Of a stretch of 64,000 nucleotides of DNA, positions 1-8,864 are shown piece by piece. Position numbers and translations under genes: made by a program. Each line of letters starts with the position of its first letter. Within the stretch, counting starts at the first letter, position 1. Source of the DNA: Leptospira sp. (lineage in GTDB: Bacteria; Spirochaetota; Leptospiria; Leptospirales; Leptospiraceae); the NCBI GenBank assembly GCA_027533185.1, contig JAPZTS010000012.1, positions 1 through 64,000 of the forward strand. Direction: 5' to 3'. Under the pieces are notes generated by a model. That model made no database searches. It saw only the letters and a program-made list of their open reading frames with translations, and had not been told where the DNA came from.

Positions 1-693
1 TTTAGACGGAGTTTTTTCAAATATTAGGTTTTTGTAATAGGAACATATTCCTAGAAAAAAGAAAAGGAGTTGGTATACGAAAGTAAGTTTTGAAACACCT
101 AAAAAGGACTCACCTTTCGGATAGAAGTAATGGAAAATTGATAAGAGGATCAAACTAATAATAAAAAAGAATATCAAAAAGCTAAAGTTATTCTTACCTT
201 GAGTCCCAGGAATTTTTTTAAAAATTGATTTTGGTAGAAGATAAAATAAAAAACTATACACTGAAAGATTTACCAAAAACCAAATATGTGAATGTTCAAA
301 TTTCTCGACCGAAAAAAAATCTAAAACAAACTTAATTACCTCCAATTCAGGTTTTTTGATCTTTTGCACTAAATAGTATTGGATTGGCGATAGAAAAATT
401 AGACCAAATAACATGGGAAGAACGACTCGAGCGAATCTTGCCTTTATAAATTCAAATCCTCCTTTTCTTTCAAATACTAGAGCAGAAAAAAAACCGGCGA
501 TCATAAAGAACAATGGCATACGAAAACCATGTATGAAATAACAAAAATAACTCAATATGTAACTTCTTTCGTTGTTCTGGATTGCATACTTGATCTCTTC
601 CGAATAAACGATGCTAACATGAAAAAGTATCCCAAGAAGGAGTGCAAAACTTCTCAGGTTGTCCAGATATCCGAGCCGTACACCGTTTGCCAT
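1..693 (-). CDS. Acyltransferase 3 family membrane protein (5' part, runs off window)
   Basis: The first 231 codons of a minus-strand gene are open to the window edge. The N-terminus has the acyltransferase-3 pattern: YLDNLRSFALLLGILFHV with Arg14 and His25 (the family's conserved residues), then hydrophobic helices near residues 51-72, 98-116 and 145-165 with an HIWFL motif near 144. Proteins of this family (OafA/OpgC type) move acyl groups onto sugars or glycans at the inner membrane. A candidate minus promoter (TTGGTT, 17-nt spacer, TATAAT at 708-703) would put the transcript start only a few bases before the ATG at 693. The substrate is unknown and the C-terminus is missing. Confidence 0.8.
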   Translation of the reverse strand, partial: MANGVRLGYLDNLRSFALLLGILFHVSIVYSEEIKYAIQNNERSYILSYFCYFIHGFRMPLFFMIAGFFSALVFERKGGFEFIKARFARVVLPMLFGLIFLSPIQYYLVQKIKKPELEVIKFVLDFFSVEKFEHSHIWFLVNLSVYSFLFYLLPKSIFKKIPGTQGKNNFSFLIFFFIISLILLSIFHYFYPKGESFLGVSKLTFVYQLLFFFLGICSYYKNLIFEKTPSK

Positions 694-763
694 GATTCCA
701 GAATTATAATACCCTGATTTTTCAGAACCAATTTCTTTTCTTGACAAGGATTTTTCTCTTCGT

Positions 764-1066
764 TTGAGTAAAGGAGTGGAATCCAATGAAGAACCTTTTT
801 TCTCAACCGTCAGCGACGAGGAAATCAGCCGAGAAAGAAAAAAAGCAAAAGAACTAAAAGCCACTGCTTGGTGGAAAAACAAGAGAAGTTCGGGAATTTG
901 TCATTATTGTGGTAACAAATTTAAGGTTGAAGAATTGACAATGGACCACCTAATACCTCTTATACGTGGCGGTAAATCAGTGAAGGCGAATCTCGTACCT
1001 TCCTGTAAAGAATGTAATTTTAAGAAAAAACATAGTTTAGCCTTTGAAAAGGATTTTTTCAAATAA
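764..1066 (+). CDS. HNH endonuclease family protein
   Basis: A 100-residue protein with a C-terminal HNH nuclease fold. It shows CHYCG (about residues 46-50), MDHLIPLIRGG (about 60-70, with the catalytic DH), NLVPSCKECN (about 76-85) and a basic tail; the two Cys pairs should bind structural zinc. The start is a TTG with AAGGA about 12 nt upstream; no better ATG is in frame. Its TAA overlaps the next ATG by one base, so the two genes are probably co-translated. The role is unknown: such small stand-alone HNH proteins occur in repair, restriction and mobile elements, but no mobile element is visible here. Confidence 0.8.
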   Translation: MSKGVESNEEPFFSTVSDEEISRERKKAKELKATAWWKNKRSSGICHYCGNKFKVEELTMDHLIPLIRGGKSVKANLVPSCKECNFKKKHSLAFEKDFFK

Positions 1067-1431
1067 TGGATCTTAAAGAATTAGGATTTCAAAGTGACGA
1101 TTTTTTACCTAACAGATCCACAGAAGAAATTGATCTTGTCGATGAAAATGGAAACAACTACCAATGGGAAGTTTTTTACTCCTTTTCCCTCGGCTCTAGC
1201 GATTATTTAGTTTTCCTTCCTTCAAACGAAAACGAATACCAATTTATAAATGTGGAAATAGATGACCCTGAATCGGACATTCCAGGATACATAGTAATGA
1301 GGTTAGGTGTTGATGAAAATAGCGAAGAGATACTAGAGGAAATTGTCGAAGAGGATGAGTTGCTAGAAGTTCGCGAGTTTGTAGAAGATGAGATTGGAAT
1401 GTTGGGTCAATTCCTTAGCCAGGGGGAATAA
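1066..1431 (+). CDS. DUF1292-like acidic protein
   Basis: A 121-residue, very acidic protein. Residues about 20-75 (IDLVDENGNNYQWEV...DYLVFLP...) follow the DUF1292 pattern of a Leu-Val-Asp-Glu-Asn-Gly strand, a second strand and a Tyr-Leu-Val-Phe strand; the rest is a Glu-rich helix. DUF1292 proteins have no established biochemical role. The ATG shares one base with the stop of the HNH gene, so the two are coupled. The 3' end overlaps the end of the convergent MaoC gene by 17 bp. The family call rests on pattern recognition only. Confidence 0.65.
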   Translation: MDLKELGFQSDDFLPNRSTEEIDLVDENGNNYQWEVFYSFSLGSSDYLVFLPSNENEYQFINVEIDDPESDIPGYIVMRLGVDENSEEILEEIVEEDELLEVREFVEDEIGMLGQFLSQGE

Positions 1432-1837
1432 CGATTGTCTCTCCTTTACTAACCACCTCATTTTTTTGATTCGTCCATACAATCTTCATTTTTACTGCTT
1501 TGATTCTAGGGAGTTTTTCTATTACTTCTACTTCGCATTTGATCGTATCACCAAAAAAGACAGGTTTCCGAAACTTTGTCATAGTTTCAAGGGCGACTGT
1601 ACCAAGTCCCGGTAACTTCATACCTAGCACTGGCGCAAGTAAAGATGCAGCGAGGCCACCGTGCGCAATACGTGTTCCAAAATCTGTAGTTTTCGCATAC
1701 TCTTCATCCACATGAAGTGGATTGAAGTCACCTGATAAGCCGGCATACAAATATACATCCGTTTCTGTTATTGTTTTGCTAAATGAGGCTTTCTCTCCTA
1801 TTTGAATCTCTGAATAACTTTTTCCTTTTGTATACAT
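1415..1837 (-). CDS. MaoC-like (R)-specific enoyl-CoA hydratase
   Basis: A 140-residue single hot-dog-fold protein, the usual size of PhaJ/MaoC hydratases. The hydratase motif GDFNPLH lies at residues 36-42, with Asp37 and His42 as the expected catalytic pair, followed by RIAHGGL. These enzymes interconvert trans-2-enoyl-CoA and (R)-3-hydroxyacyl-CoA. It is the last gene of the tight minus-strand operon: its ATG follows the kinase stop by one base, and its SD (AAAGGA) lies inside the kinase gene. With the ligase and dehydrogenase upstream, it fits the hydration step of acyl-CoA turnover. Confidence 0.88.
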   Translation of the reverse strand: MYTKGKSYSEIQIGEKASFSKTITETDVYLYAGLSGDFNPLHVDEEYAKTTDFGTRIAHGGLAASLLAPVLGMKLPGLGTVALETMTKFRKPVFFGDTIKCEVEVIEKLPRIKAVKMKIVWTNQKNEVVSKGETIVIPPG

Positions 1838-1838
1838 G

Positions 1839-3086
1839 TCAATTTTCCTTTAGGATTGTGATTGGAAATCGGAAATGATAAAATACTCCCTTTCCCGGTA
1901 CGGATTTAAACTCAACTTCTTCACCTTTCAACTGTTTGGAGAGTGAAAAAATAACCGATAGACCGACTGATTCTAATTTATGGGGATCGACTTCTTTTGG
2001 AAATCCACAGCCTGTGTCCGAGTACATTAAGTCTACAAAATCAGAATTATGGAGTTTTAAATTGATTTCGATTTTAGGACTTTCCATCGGAATATTAAAT
2101 GCATGCCGAAAGGAATTTGTCATCATTTCTGTTACAATCAAACCCATAGGAATCGCATTAACAAGATCCATTTCTACTGGTTCGATATTCATTTCAAATT
2201 GAATATCCATTCTCATATACATGAGTTTAATATTCTCAACAAGATTTCCAATATAGTCATCCGCACTAAGGGCAGATAGATTTCTAGAACTGTACAATTT
2301 TTCGTGAACCAAAGCAATCGCTTTGATTCTTGCCATACTTTGTTCAAGTATTTGCTTCATGTCTTTTGAAACAGAGTCCGCTTGTAATTGCAGAAAGGAT
2401 ATAATCACTGCTAAATTATTCTTTACTCGATGGTGAATTTCCGTGAGGAGGATTTTATTTTCTTTTAAAGTACCCTCTAACTTTGATTTACTTTCCATAA
2501 TTTCCGTAATATCAGAGACTACGGCAACAGAACGACCACCCCTCTCATCTAAAGCAGGTATAAAGAGTCTAGTTTCCAATACCCATTTTATTTCTCCATT
2601 TCGTGTCAAAAATCTATATGAAATCCCAGATTTATTTTCTTTTAAATTTTCTGACCAAATCTTGAGCATCCGATCTCGATCTTCAGGATGAACCGCTTGG
2701 AGAATTAAATCCGAATTTTCTTTAAGATTCTCTACTGATTCGCCGAGTAAGGACGAATACCTCTGATTCAAAAATTCAACTTTCCAAGTTCCCAAATTGA
2801 ATACGATAACTGCATTATCAATACGCTCAAAAATAGTTCGATACAAAAGATCAGATTCAGCTTTTTCCTGCAGAACTTGTTTTTGAATTCTCAGTTCTCT
2901 CTGTAGCAAAAAGTAGATGATGATTGCACTAACTGAAACAAAGAACCAACCTTTATAGTTTTGGGTGTATCGCATTTCGTCTGAACTATTTAGCAAAATT
3001 CCTAAGGCCTTGTCAGAAAAATAAATCCAAACATAGCCAAACAACAGATAAAAGATCGCAATTCTGCCAGCAGGTGCAAATCGCAT
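1839..3086 (-). CDS. PAS-containing sensor histidine kinase (HisKA_2 type)
   Basis: A 415-residue kinase. Two membrane helices (about 8-25 and 46-61) are followed by a PAS domain (about 82-198, ending in a PAC-like SVAVVSDITE). A HisKA_2 dimerisation box EIHHRVKNN follows, with the phospho-acceptor His near 218/219, then an HATPase domain with MGLIVTEMMTNSFRHA (N box) and DTGCGFP (G box). HisKA_2 kinases often signal to unlinked response regulators, and no receiver gene is adjacent. It lies between acyl-CoA dehydrogenase (3-nt gap) and MaoC (1-nt gap), so it should be expressed with acyl-CoA enzymes. Its ligand is unknown. Confidence 0.88.
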   Translation of the reverse strand: MRFAPAGRIAIFYLLFGYVWIYFSDKALGILLNSSDEMRYTQNYKGWFFVSVSAIIIYFLLQRELRIQKQVLQEKAESDLLYRTIFERIDNAVIVFNLGTWKVEFLNQRYSSLLGESVENLKENSDLILQAVHPEDRDRMLKIWSENLKENKSGISYRFLTRNGEIKWVLETRLFIPALDERGGRSVAVVSDITEIMESKSKLEGTLKENKILLTEIHHRVKNNLAVIISFLQLQADSVSKDMKQILEQSMARIKAIALVHEKLYSSRNLSALSADDYIGNLVENIKLMYMRMDIQFEMNIEPVEMDLVNAIPMGLIVTEMMTNSFRHAFNIPMESPKIEINLKLHNSDFVDLMYSDTGCGFPKEVDPHKLESVGLSVIFSLSKQLKGEEVEFKSVPGKGVFYHFRFPITILKEN

Positions 3087-3089
3087 AGA

Positions 3090-4664
3090 TTATGAAAACT
3101 CCTGGAGCTGGCGAAATCGATTTTGGACCTTTTCTTCAATCTGCGCAGAAATCTTTTGAAATTCGGACCAAATGGAATTGAGTTCCTTTTCTAAAAAGGG
3201 GGAGAGTCTAGATATGGAAACCAGATACTTCCCACATAGGTAGTATGTTAGCAATTCGCGGTCCATATTCTTTTCTTTTTTTGAATAATATTCTGATTCC
3301 TTCCTGGAATCTTCTGCGGTTAAAGAAAGGATAATAAACACAGAGAGTAGATCCGCAAAAGCAAACTCCAAAGATTGGGATTTTTTTCTTTGAGTTTTTT
3401 CTTCTACTTTCAGTATGGATTCGAAAAAAAGATTGAGGATTACGTCCGAAGGATTTTCTGAACTGTCCCATTTTTTAAACTCCAATGTAAATTTTTCTCG
3501 GCCAGGATAAAGAGCGGTGATAATTGACCTTTGGATTTCACTAGTTCCACCTCCGATCGTACCCAACTTAACATCTCGATAAAATCGTTCTACAATGTAC
3601 TCCTTCATATAACCATAACCGGCAAAAAGTTGAACCGATTCTTTTGCTACATCTTCTGAGAGCTCAGATGAAATTAATTTACCTAAACTACTTTCTAAAG
3701 GTGAAGGTATACCAGCATCCTTCCTTTCTGCAACCCAGTAGATGAGACGGCGCCCCGATTGCATATAGACCCAATTTTTGACCAGTATCTCTTGCATCGC
3801 ATAGAATTCTCCAATCGGTTTACCAAATTGAACTCGTTCCCTTACATACCGCATCCCTTTTCGAAAACAGTACTCCATGGCACCAGCAAGACCTGCAACA
3901 AATACGGTTCTTTCCCATTCCAGGGTTTCTTTACCGATTCTCATAAAACCAGTATTAATTGGACCCAGGAGATTTTCTTTGGGAATAATCATATCCTCAA
4001 AAACAAGTTCTGCTGTCATCGATGTATGATGGCCTAACTTTTTTAAAACCTTACTTACTTGGAAACCTTTTGTATTACTTTCCACGATAAAGGCAGATAT
4101 TCCCATAGGCCCTCTTCCTTTTTCGGATGTCCGTGCCATGACAACAAACACTTGTCCTACGGGGCCATTTGTTATATAAATTTTTGTCCCATTGATTTTC
4201 CAACCAAGCTCCGTTTCTTCTGCCTTGGTTAGAAGAGCCGCTGCATCTGAGCCTGAGGCAGGTTCTGTTAAAGCAAAACCTGCAATCCACTCACCTGAAG
4301 CTAGTTTTGGTAGGTATTGACTCTTTTGGGCCTCTGTTCCTTGGAAAACAATGGGCATAGTTCCAATGATCATATGAGCTGCCCAAGAAAGACCAAGACC
4401 ACCATCCAATGATCCGGAAGCAAAGGCATCTGTTGCTATTGAACATAAAAGACAACTAGCCCCTTGACCACCATACTCAATAGGAATCGAGAGACCTGTC
4501 AAACCTGCTTTTCGAAACTTGGTCCAAATTTCTTCCGACCAGATTTCTTTTTCATCCCTCTCTTCTGAACTCGGAAAAATTTCTTCTTCTGAAAATGTAA
4601 ATACTGTATTATAAAACTCTCTTTCGTCTTCCGAAAGATAAGGATTGAGTTTTGGGTGGATCAT
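3090..4664 (-). CDS. Acyl-CoA dehydrogenase with C-terminal extension
   Basis: A 524-residue flavoenzyme. Residues about 1-400 are a standard acyl-CoA dehydrogenase: GFALTEPASGSDAAAL in the middle domain, a WKINGTKIYITNG strand, RVQFGKPIGEF, and GGGTSEIQRSIIT near residue 375. This family oxidises acyl-CoA at the alpha-beta bond with FAD and passes electrons to ETF. After the usual end there are about 130 extra, mostly helical charged residues not found in the ~380-residue short-chain enzymes. The start ATG overlaps the stop of the acyl-CoA ligase gene (ATGA), so the two are translationally coupled. Substrate length cannot be read from the sequence. Confidence 0.9.
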   Translation of the reverse strand: MIHPKLNPYLSEDEREFYNTVFTFSEEEIFPSSEERDEKEIWSEEIWTKFRKAGLTGLSIPIEYGGQGASCLLCSIATDAFASGSLDGGLGLSWAAHMIIGTMPIVFQGTEAQKSQYLPKLASGEWIAGFALTEPASGSDAAALLTKAEETELGWKINGTKIYITNGPVGQVFVVMARTSEKGRGPMGISAFIVESNTKGFQVSKVLKKLGHHTSMTAELVFEDMIIPKENLLGPINTGFMRIGKETLEWERTVFVAGLAGAMEYCFRKGMRYVRERVQFGKPIGEFYAMQEILVKNWVYMQSGRRLIYWVAERKDAGIPSPLESSLGKLISSELSEDVAKESVQLFAGYGYMKEYIVERFYRDVKLGTIGGGTSEIQRSIITALYPGREKFTLEFKKWDSSENPSDVILNLFFESILKVEEKTQRKKSQSLEFAFADLLSVFIILSLTAEDSRKESEYYSKKEKNMDRELLTYYLCGKYLVSISRLSPFLEKELNSIWSEFQKISAQIEEKVQNRFRQLQEFS

Positions 4665-6562
4665 AAATAAATTCCTTCTATTTCTTTTTTGAAGACTTCG
4701 GCGATTATATTTCGCTTCATCTTTAGGGTTCTTGTCATTTCCGTATCTGGATCAAATGGTCGACTCAAAACATAAAAATTGTTTGCAGGTATCATTTCAA
4801 AACCTTTGAAACCATTTTCTTTCGAAATGAGTTTTGCGATTTCTGATTTGTAGAGATCACGAACTTTGGAATTTTGATTCCATAAATGCGTAGATTCTTT
4901 TGAAATTCCCTCTAATTTTGCTTCAACCGCATCAAAGTTTGGAACGATAAGTGCACCCAATGTTTTTTTATCATGACCCACTACCATCACTTGATCAATA
5001 TAAGGTGAGGTAAGTAATCTGTCTTCAATCGGAATTGGTTCTACGTTTTCTCCACCGATTAGGGCAATCGTATCTTTTGATCGACCTGCAAATATCAATT
5101 CATTTCTAAATGAAATCTGCATCAAGTCACCAGTATCAAAAAATCCATCCGCATCAAAAACAGTTTGGTTGAGTTCTGGTCTTTTGTAGTAACCTTTTAG
5201 AATCTGAGCTGACTTAATCCACAGAGTTCCCTTTTCTCCTGGTTTTGTAACAATTCCACCACGGTCGTCTTTCAATCGGATTTGGTATCCATCAATTGGT
5301 ATTCCGACCGTACCTTTTGTTGGTTTTGAATTGGAACGTATGGAAACCACTGCGGAAGTTTCAGTCATTCCGTATCCTTCTAATACTTTGAGTCCGATAG
5401 CTGACAGGAATCCATCAACTACACTTGGTAATGCGGACCCGGCTGAGATACATACTCGAATTCTACCACCAAGTGCTTTGTGGATAGCTGAAAATATCTT
5501 AACAGATAGAAGTTTGAGAGGAGAAAGTAGCACTAATACCAAAAGAGCACCCAATCTTCTCGCCAAGGAAATAATAAGATTGGGCTTTAAAACTTGAAAA
5601 TCGTAACCTTTAAAAATAGCAACATACTTTGCCCATAGAGATCCAACTTTCAAAAAGAAATGAAATAACTTCTCTTTGAACCCTCCTTCTTTACTTACTT
5701 TCGTCATGATTCCATTAAATACTGATTCCCATATTCTAGGTACCGAAGGAAAGATAGTCGGCTTAAAATCTCTTAGATCATCTTTAAGGGAATTCATATT
5801 CGAGACTAAAAAATCAATACCAAGGTAAACTCCAGCGTATTCAATCGCCCTTTCAAATGCATGCCAAGGAGGAAGCAGACTAACTGCATTGTCAGTGGAA
5901 TTCATATCAAGTCTTGAAGTTGTATTCTCAATAGCGGTAATCCAACCATTTTGAGAGAGCATCACACCTTTGGGATTGCCTGTAGTACCAGAAGTATAAA
6001 TAAGTGTCGCTAAGGAATCTGGATCTACCTCTGACAATCGTTTCTGGAGAACGGAATCTCCTTTTTCTTTGAGTACATTCTGTCCTCTTTTTGCAAGATT
6101 GAAAACAGAATCATCCCCCTCGTACAAATCACCTAGATCCGTTTCTAAAACGAAAATTTCACGAAGGTTTGGTAATTCTCCAAGCAAAGGTAATACCCTA
6201 TCTTTGTCCTTCTTCCTCTGAACCATTAAAAACTTAGATTCGGAATGACCTAAGATATAAAGAATTTCTTCTTTTACAATGTCTGTGCCACGAGGGACAA
6301 CGACAGCTCCTGCACTTAAGATTGATAGATCCGTCCGCAACCAATTCACCGATGCGTCACAAAAAAAACCTATTCGATCTCCAACCTCGACTCCCAAATC
6401 GATGAGGCCAACAGTCAATTGGTCGACAAACAACTTCAGTTCGGAAAAGCTGATCCCTGGGAATTCGGAACCTTTTATTCGCTTACGGAAGCTTATTTTA
6501 TTTGGAAAAATTTCTGCTGTAGTTTTTAGAGCATCGTAGAGAAGTTTCGGTTTTAGGTTCAT
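4661..6562 (-). CDS. Long-chain acyl-CoA synthetase (AMP-forming)
   Basis: A 633-residue ANL-superfamily ligase. The AMP-binding P-loop YTSGTTGNPKG is at 189-199, with an EGYGMTE motif (A5), a FDTGD motif (A7) and a RSKDTIALIGGENVEP hinge near the C-terminus. It activates a fatty acid to acyl-AMP and then acyl-CoA. The length and the hydrophobic insertion before A5 resemble the FadD15-type, membrane-associated long-chain ligases. I chose the ATG at 6562 because homology starts there and an AAGGCA-type SD precedes it; the frame is open further upstream but without family sequence. It is first in the operon with the dehydrogenase, kinase and hydratase. Confidence 0.9.
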   Translation of the reverse strand: MNLKPKLLYDALKTTAEIFPNKISFRKRIKGSEFPGISFSELKLFVDQLTVGLIDLGVEVGDRIGFFCDASVNWLRTDLSILSAGAVVVPRGTDIVKEEILYILGHSESKFLMVQRKKDKDRVLPLLGELPNLREIFVLETDLGDLYEGDDSVFNLAKRGQNVLKEKGDSVLQKRLSEVDPDSLATLIYTSGTTGNPKGVMLSQNGWITAIENTTSRLDMNSTDNAVSLLPPWHAFERAIEYAGVYLGIDFLVSNMNSLKDDLRDFKPTIFPSVPRIWESVFNGIMTKVSKEGGFKEKLFHFFLKVGSLWAKYVAIFKGYDFQVLKPNLIISLARRLGALLVLVLLSPLKLLSVKIFSAIHKALGGRIRVCISAGSALPSVVDGFLSAIGLKVLEGYGMTETSAVVSIRSNSKPTKGTVGIPIDGYQIRLKDDRGGIVTKPGEKGTLWIKSAQILKGYYKRPELNQTVFDADGFFDTGDLMQISFRNELIFAGRSKDTIALIGGENVEPIPIEDRLLTSPYIDQVMVVGHDKKTLGALIVPNFDAVEAKLEGISKESTHLWNQNSKVRDLYKSEIAKLISKENGFKGFEMIPANNFYVLSRPFDPDTEMTRTLKMKRNIIAEVFKKEIEGIYL

Positions 6563-6877
6563 GGACTTGCCTTTTCTGCATGGATTTAGAAAACAAATAC
6601 ATGTGATAAAAAACCACTGTTCGTTTTTTGCAAGTATTTTCTTTTTTTTGACAAACTTTTCGGGAAGGTAGCCATAAATATGTTTTTTTGGATTCAGGAT
6701 GGAAGAATAACACCGAGACCTCCCTCCGTACGAGAGCCACGCATTCTTTCCATTGATCGAACGAGAAGAGCTCATTCTGTGGAATCCCAAACCGAGGAAG
6801 GTCGAGAGAGTTCGGGAAATCGGTTCCCATCCAGAGCACAAGAGAGCTATGAAAATTCAAAAAAATTGGAGAGCTCG
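6563..6877. other. Intergenic region between the divergent acyl-CoA ligase and CBS genes
   Basis: No family sequence is recognisable in any frame. The frame of the CBS gene stays open up to an ATG at 6680, and minus-strand frames are also open, but the translations are low-complexity (Arg, Pro, Ser). The stretch should hold the divergent promoters of both operons. I could not pick a convincing -35/-10 pair. Confidence 0.4.
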
Positions 6878-7273
6878 GTGTTTTTTATCCACCAGATCAT
6901 GACGGGGCCTGTATTTACCCTAGAAGAAAATAGAACGCTAGGCGAAGCAAGGAAGGAACTTAACACGAGGGAAATTCGACACCTTCCCATCACAGACCCA
7001 TCCAAAAAACTAATCGGATTCCTATCCGAGCGGGATATCCTACAGAATCTCATAAAAGGAAGCGAAAGTATCGAATTGAGACAGGTTATGATACAACCTG
7101 TCCTCGTATGCAAGCCTTCCTCCGAAATCCGTCTGGTTGCTAAAACTCTCATCCAAGAGCGTATTGGTTGTATGCCCGTCGTAGATGAAGAACTTAGACC
7201 CATTGGGATCGTAACAAGATCGGATCTTTTGAGGCTTTTTACAGTGTATCCAGAATTAAATATCGTCGCATAA
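6878..7273 (+). CDS. CBS-domain pair protein
   Basis: Two tandem CBS motifs fill the protein: MTGPVFTLEENRTLGEA...RHLPITD...IGFLSERDIL, then VLVCKPSSEIRLVAK...IGCMPVVD...IGIVTRSDLLR. Such pairs form a Bateman module that binds adenine nucleotides and usually regulates a partner. I chose the GTG at 6878 (GGAG 8-11 nt upstream, 131 residues) because CBS homology starts about ten residues later. An ATG at 6680 would add 66 residues of no family character. The gene is nine bases upstream of the SSS symporter, so the two are probably co-transcribed. The partner is unknown. Confidence 0.75.
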   Translation: MFFIHQIMTGPVFTLEENRTLGEARKELNTREIRHLPITDPSKKLIGFLSERDILQNLIKGSESIELRQVMIQPVLVCKPSSEIRLVAKTLIQERIGCMPVVDEELRPIGIVTRSDLLRLFTVYPELNIVA

Positions 7274-7282
7274 CAGGATTTT

Positions 7283-8743
7283 ATGATCATTGATTTAACA
7301 ATAATCTGTTTTTATTTTTTAATAGTATTTCTTTTGGGACTGAAATTCTCTAAATCCAATCAGTCTGAGTCAGACTTCTATCTGGCAAAAAAGGAAATCC
7401 ACTGGTCTTTTTTAATGATTTCTCTGGTTGCAACAGAAACATCTAGTTTAACTTTTTTATCCATTCCTTCTCTCTCGATAAAAACAGATTTTAGATTTTT
7501 AGAAATAGCTATCGGATATATTTTAGGAAGGACAGTTGTAGCTTACTTTTTATTACCTTTTTATTTTTCAGGTAACGGAATTTCTATCTATGAATATTTA
7601 AATAAAAACTTTGGAATAGTTACACAACGTACTATATCATTTATATTTACAATTTCGAGACTTCTCGGCGACGGTATTAGGCTATATGTAAGTGCTCTTC
7701 CCATTTCTTTTTTACTCCAAAAAATGGGATTGTCAATGGATCCGGAATGGACAGGGATGTTATCATTATTTATTTTGAGTGTAGTAACTATTGTTTACTC
7801 CGTGATCGGAGGTTTTCGAGCAATCGTTTTTACAGATGTTTTACAATGGCTTGTATATATTACGGGTGGATTTTTTGCCCTATATTTACTCTTTCAATTC
7901 TTATTTGAAAGCGGCGAGAGTATATCCGCTATTTTGCAAAATCTATCAGCCCAAAACAAATTCCAAGTCTTTCATTTTGGATTTGATTCCAATTCTGATC
8001 CAAATTACTTTTTCCTATCTGCGATTCTAGGAGGTGCTTTCATCTCCATTGGATCTCATGGAACCGATCTGATGTTAGTCCAAAGAGTCATTGCAACAAA
8101 AAATCTGGATTCTGCAAGAAAGGTGTTAATTGGGAGTGGTATTCTTGTATTCTTTCAATTTGTTTTATTTTTAACTATTGGTTCTCTATTGTTTTACTTT
8201 TATAAAGAGAATCTTCCTTCAGCAGATAAGGCATTTAGCCAGTTTATCATCGATTATGTGCCAACTCCCATCTTGGGACTCCTCGTTTCAGCTATTTTGG
8301 CAAGTGCCATGTCGACACTCTCCTCTACGATCAATTCCCTCTCTCTTACTTGGGCAAGAGACTGGAATTTGGACAAAATGTTCAGACCAAGAGGTATCTC
8401 CTTATTTTTTGGAATTCTGCTTTTTCTCTCGAGTCTCCTTCCGTTTTTCCTGGCAAAGGATTGGGAAAAAGGAATTCTCGAGGTTGGTTTAACGATCTTT
8501 AGTTTTACTTTAGGACCTACAATTTTTGTCTTCTTTTTAGCCCAATCCCAAAGAAAACTCAGCTTAAATTCCTGGATTTTCTCCTTTCTCTTACTCTTCT
8601 CTATTTTTGTAACAGTTGCGACGGGTCAGATGTTTAAGATTCCATTCACTCTTCTCGTTCCAATGGGATGTGCCATTACAGCAAGTCTGGTGTTCTCGGG
8701 AGAATTGGTCTACCGACTCCTCTCAAAAATTAAAATCGGTTAA
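7283..8743 (+). CDS. Sodium/solute symporter (SSS family)
   Basis: A 486-residue inner-membrane protein with about 13 hydrophobic helices. It matches the SSS family in length and in hallmark stretches: VATETSSLTFLSIP near residue 50, a YSVIGGFRAIVFTDVLQWL loop-helix near 173-191 (very typical of SSS), GSHGTDLMLVQR near 258, and LVSAILASAMSTLSSTINSLS near 335-355. The family couples Na+ entry to uptake of sugars, amino acids, vitamins or organic acids; the substrate here is not readable. It starts with ATG nine bases after the CBS protein gene, which may regulate it. It ends before the leucine attenuator region. Confidence 0.88.
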   Translation: MIIDLTIICFYFLIVFLLGLKFSKSNQSESDFYLAKKEIHWSFLMISLVATETSSLTFLSIPSLSIKTDFRFLEIAIGYILGRTVVAYFLLPFYFSGNGISIYEYLNKNFGIVTQRTISFIFTISRLLGDGIRLYVSALPISFLLQKMGLSMDPEWTGMLSLFILSVVTIVYSVIGGFRAIVFTDVLQWLVYITGGFFALYLLFQFLFESGESISAILQNLSAQNKFQVFHFGFDSNSDPNYFFLSAILGGAFISIGSHGTDLMLVQRVIATKNLDSARKVLIGSGILVFFQFVLFLTIGSLLFYFYKENLPSADKAFSQFIIDYVPTPILGLLVSAILASAMSTLSSTINSLSLTWARDWNLDKMFRPRGISLFFGILLFLSSLLPFFLAKDWEKGILEVGLTIFSFTLGPTIFVFFLAQSQRKLSLNSWIFSFLLLFSIFVTVATGQMFKIPFTLLVPMGCAITASLVFSGELVYRLLSKIKIG

Positions 8744-8770
8744 AAAAATAACAAAGTAAGAAAATAAAAA

Positions 8771-8776
8771 TTGACA
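8771..8776 (+). promoter_or_regulatory. Candidate -35 box of the leu leader
   Basis: A perfect TTGACA lies 40 nt upstream of the leader-peptide ATG. The best -10-like hexamer, TCTAAT at 8797-8802, sits at a 20-nt spacing, which is longer than ideal. The start site is therefore only a rough inference. Confidence 0.4.
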
Positions 8777-8810
8777 GGATATGTAGTTTTAAGTCGTCTA
8801 ATAAGTAAGA

Positions 8811-8864
8811 ATGAATATTTCAATGAACAGCATTGCTCTTCTACTCCTCCTCGTGCTCTTATAG
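8811..8864 (+). CDS. leuL: Leucine-rich leader peptide (attenuator)
   Basis: A 17-codon ORF, ATG 8811 to TAG 8862-8864, encodes MNISMNSIALLLLLVLL. Eight consecutive codons at 8838-8861 are CTT CTA CTC CTC CTC GTG CTC TTA: seven Leu and one Val, with two Ile codons before. A second in-frame ATG at 8823 is an alternative start. The SD is weak (TAAGTAAGA). The run ends just before an RNA segment that can pair with it and ahead of a terminator. This is the classical layout of a leucine-sensing leader, where ribosome stalling at Leu codons for lack of charged tRNA-Leu lets transcription continue. The symbol is given by analogy with enteric leuL, not by sequence homology. Confidence 0.85.
   Translation: MNISMNSIALLLLLVLL

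Noticed and set aside
6680..6877. 66-residue extension of the CBS protein from ATG 6680
   Set aside because: No family similarity, low-complexity translation, and all neighbouring frames are open too. GTG 6878 has a better SD and fits the domain edge, although the longer form cannot be excluded.
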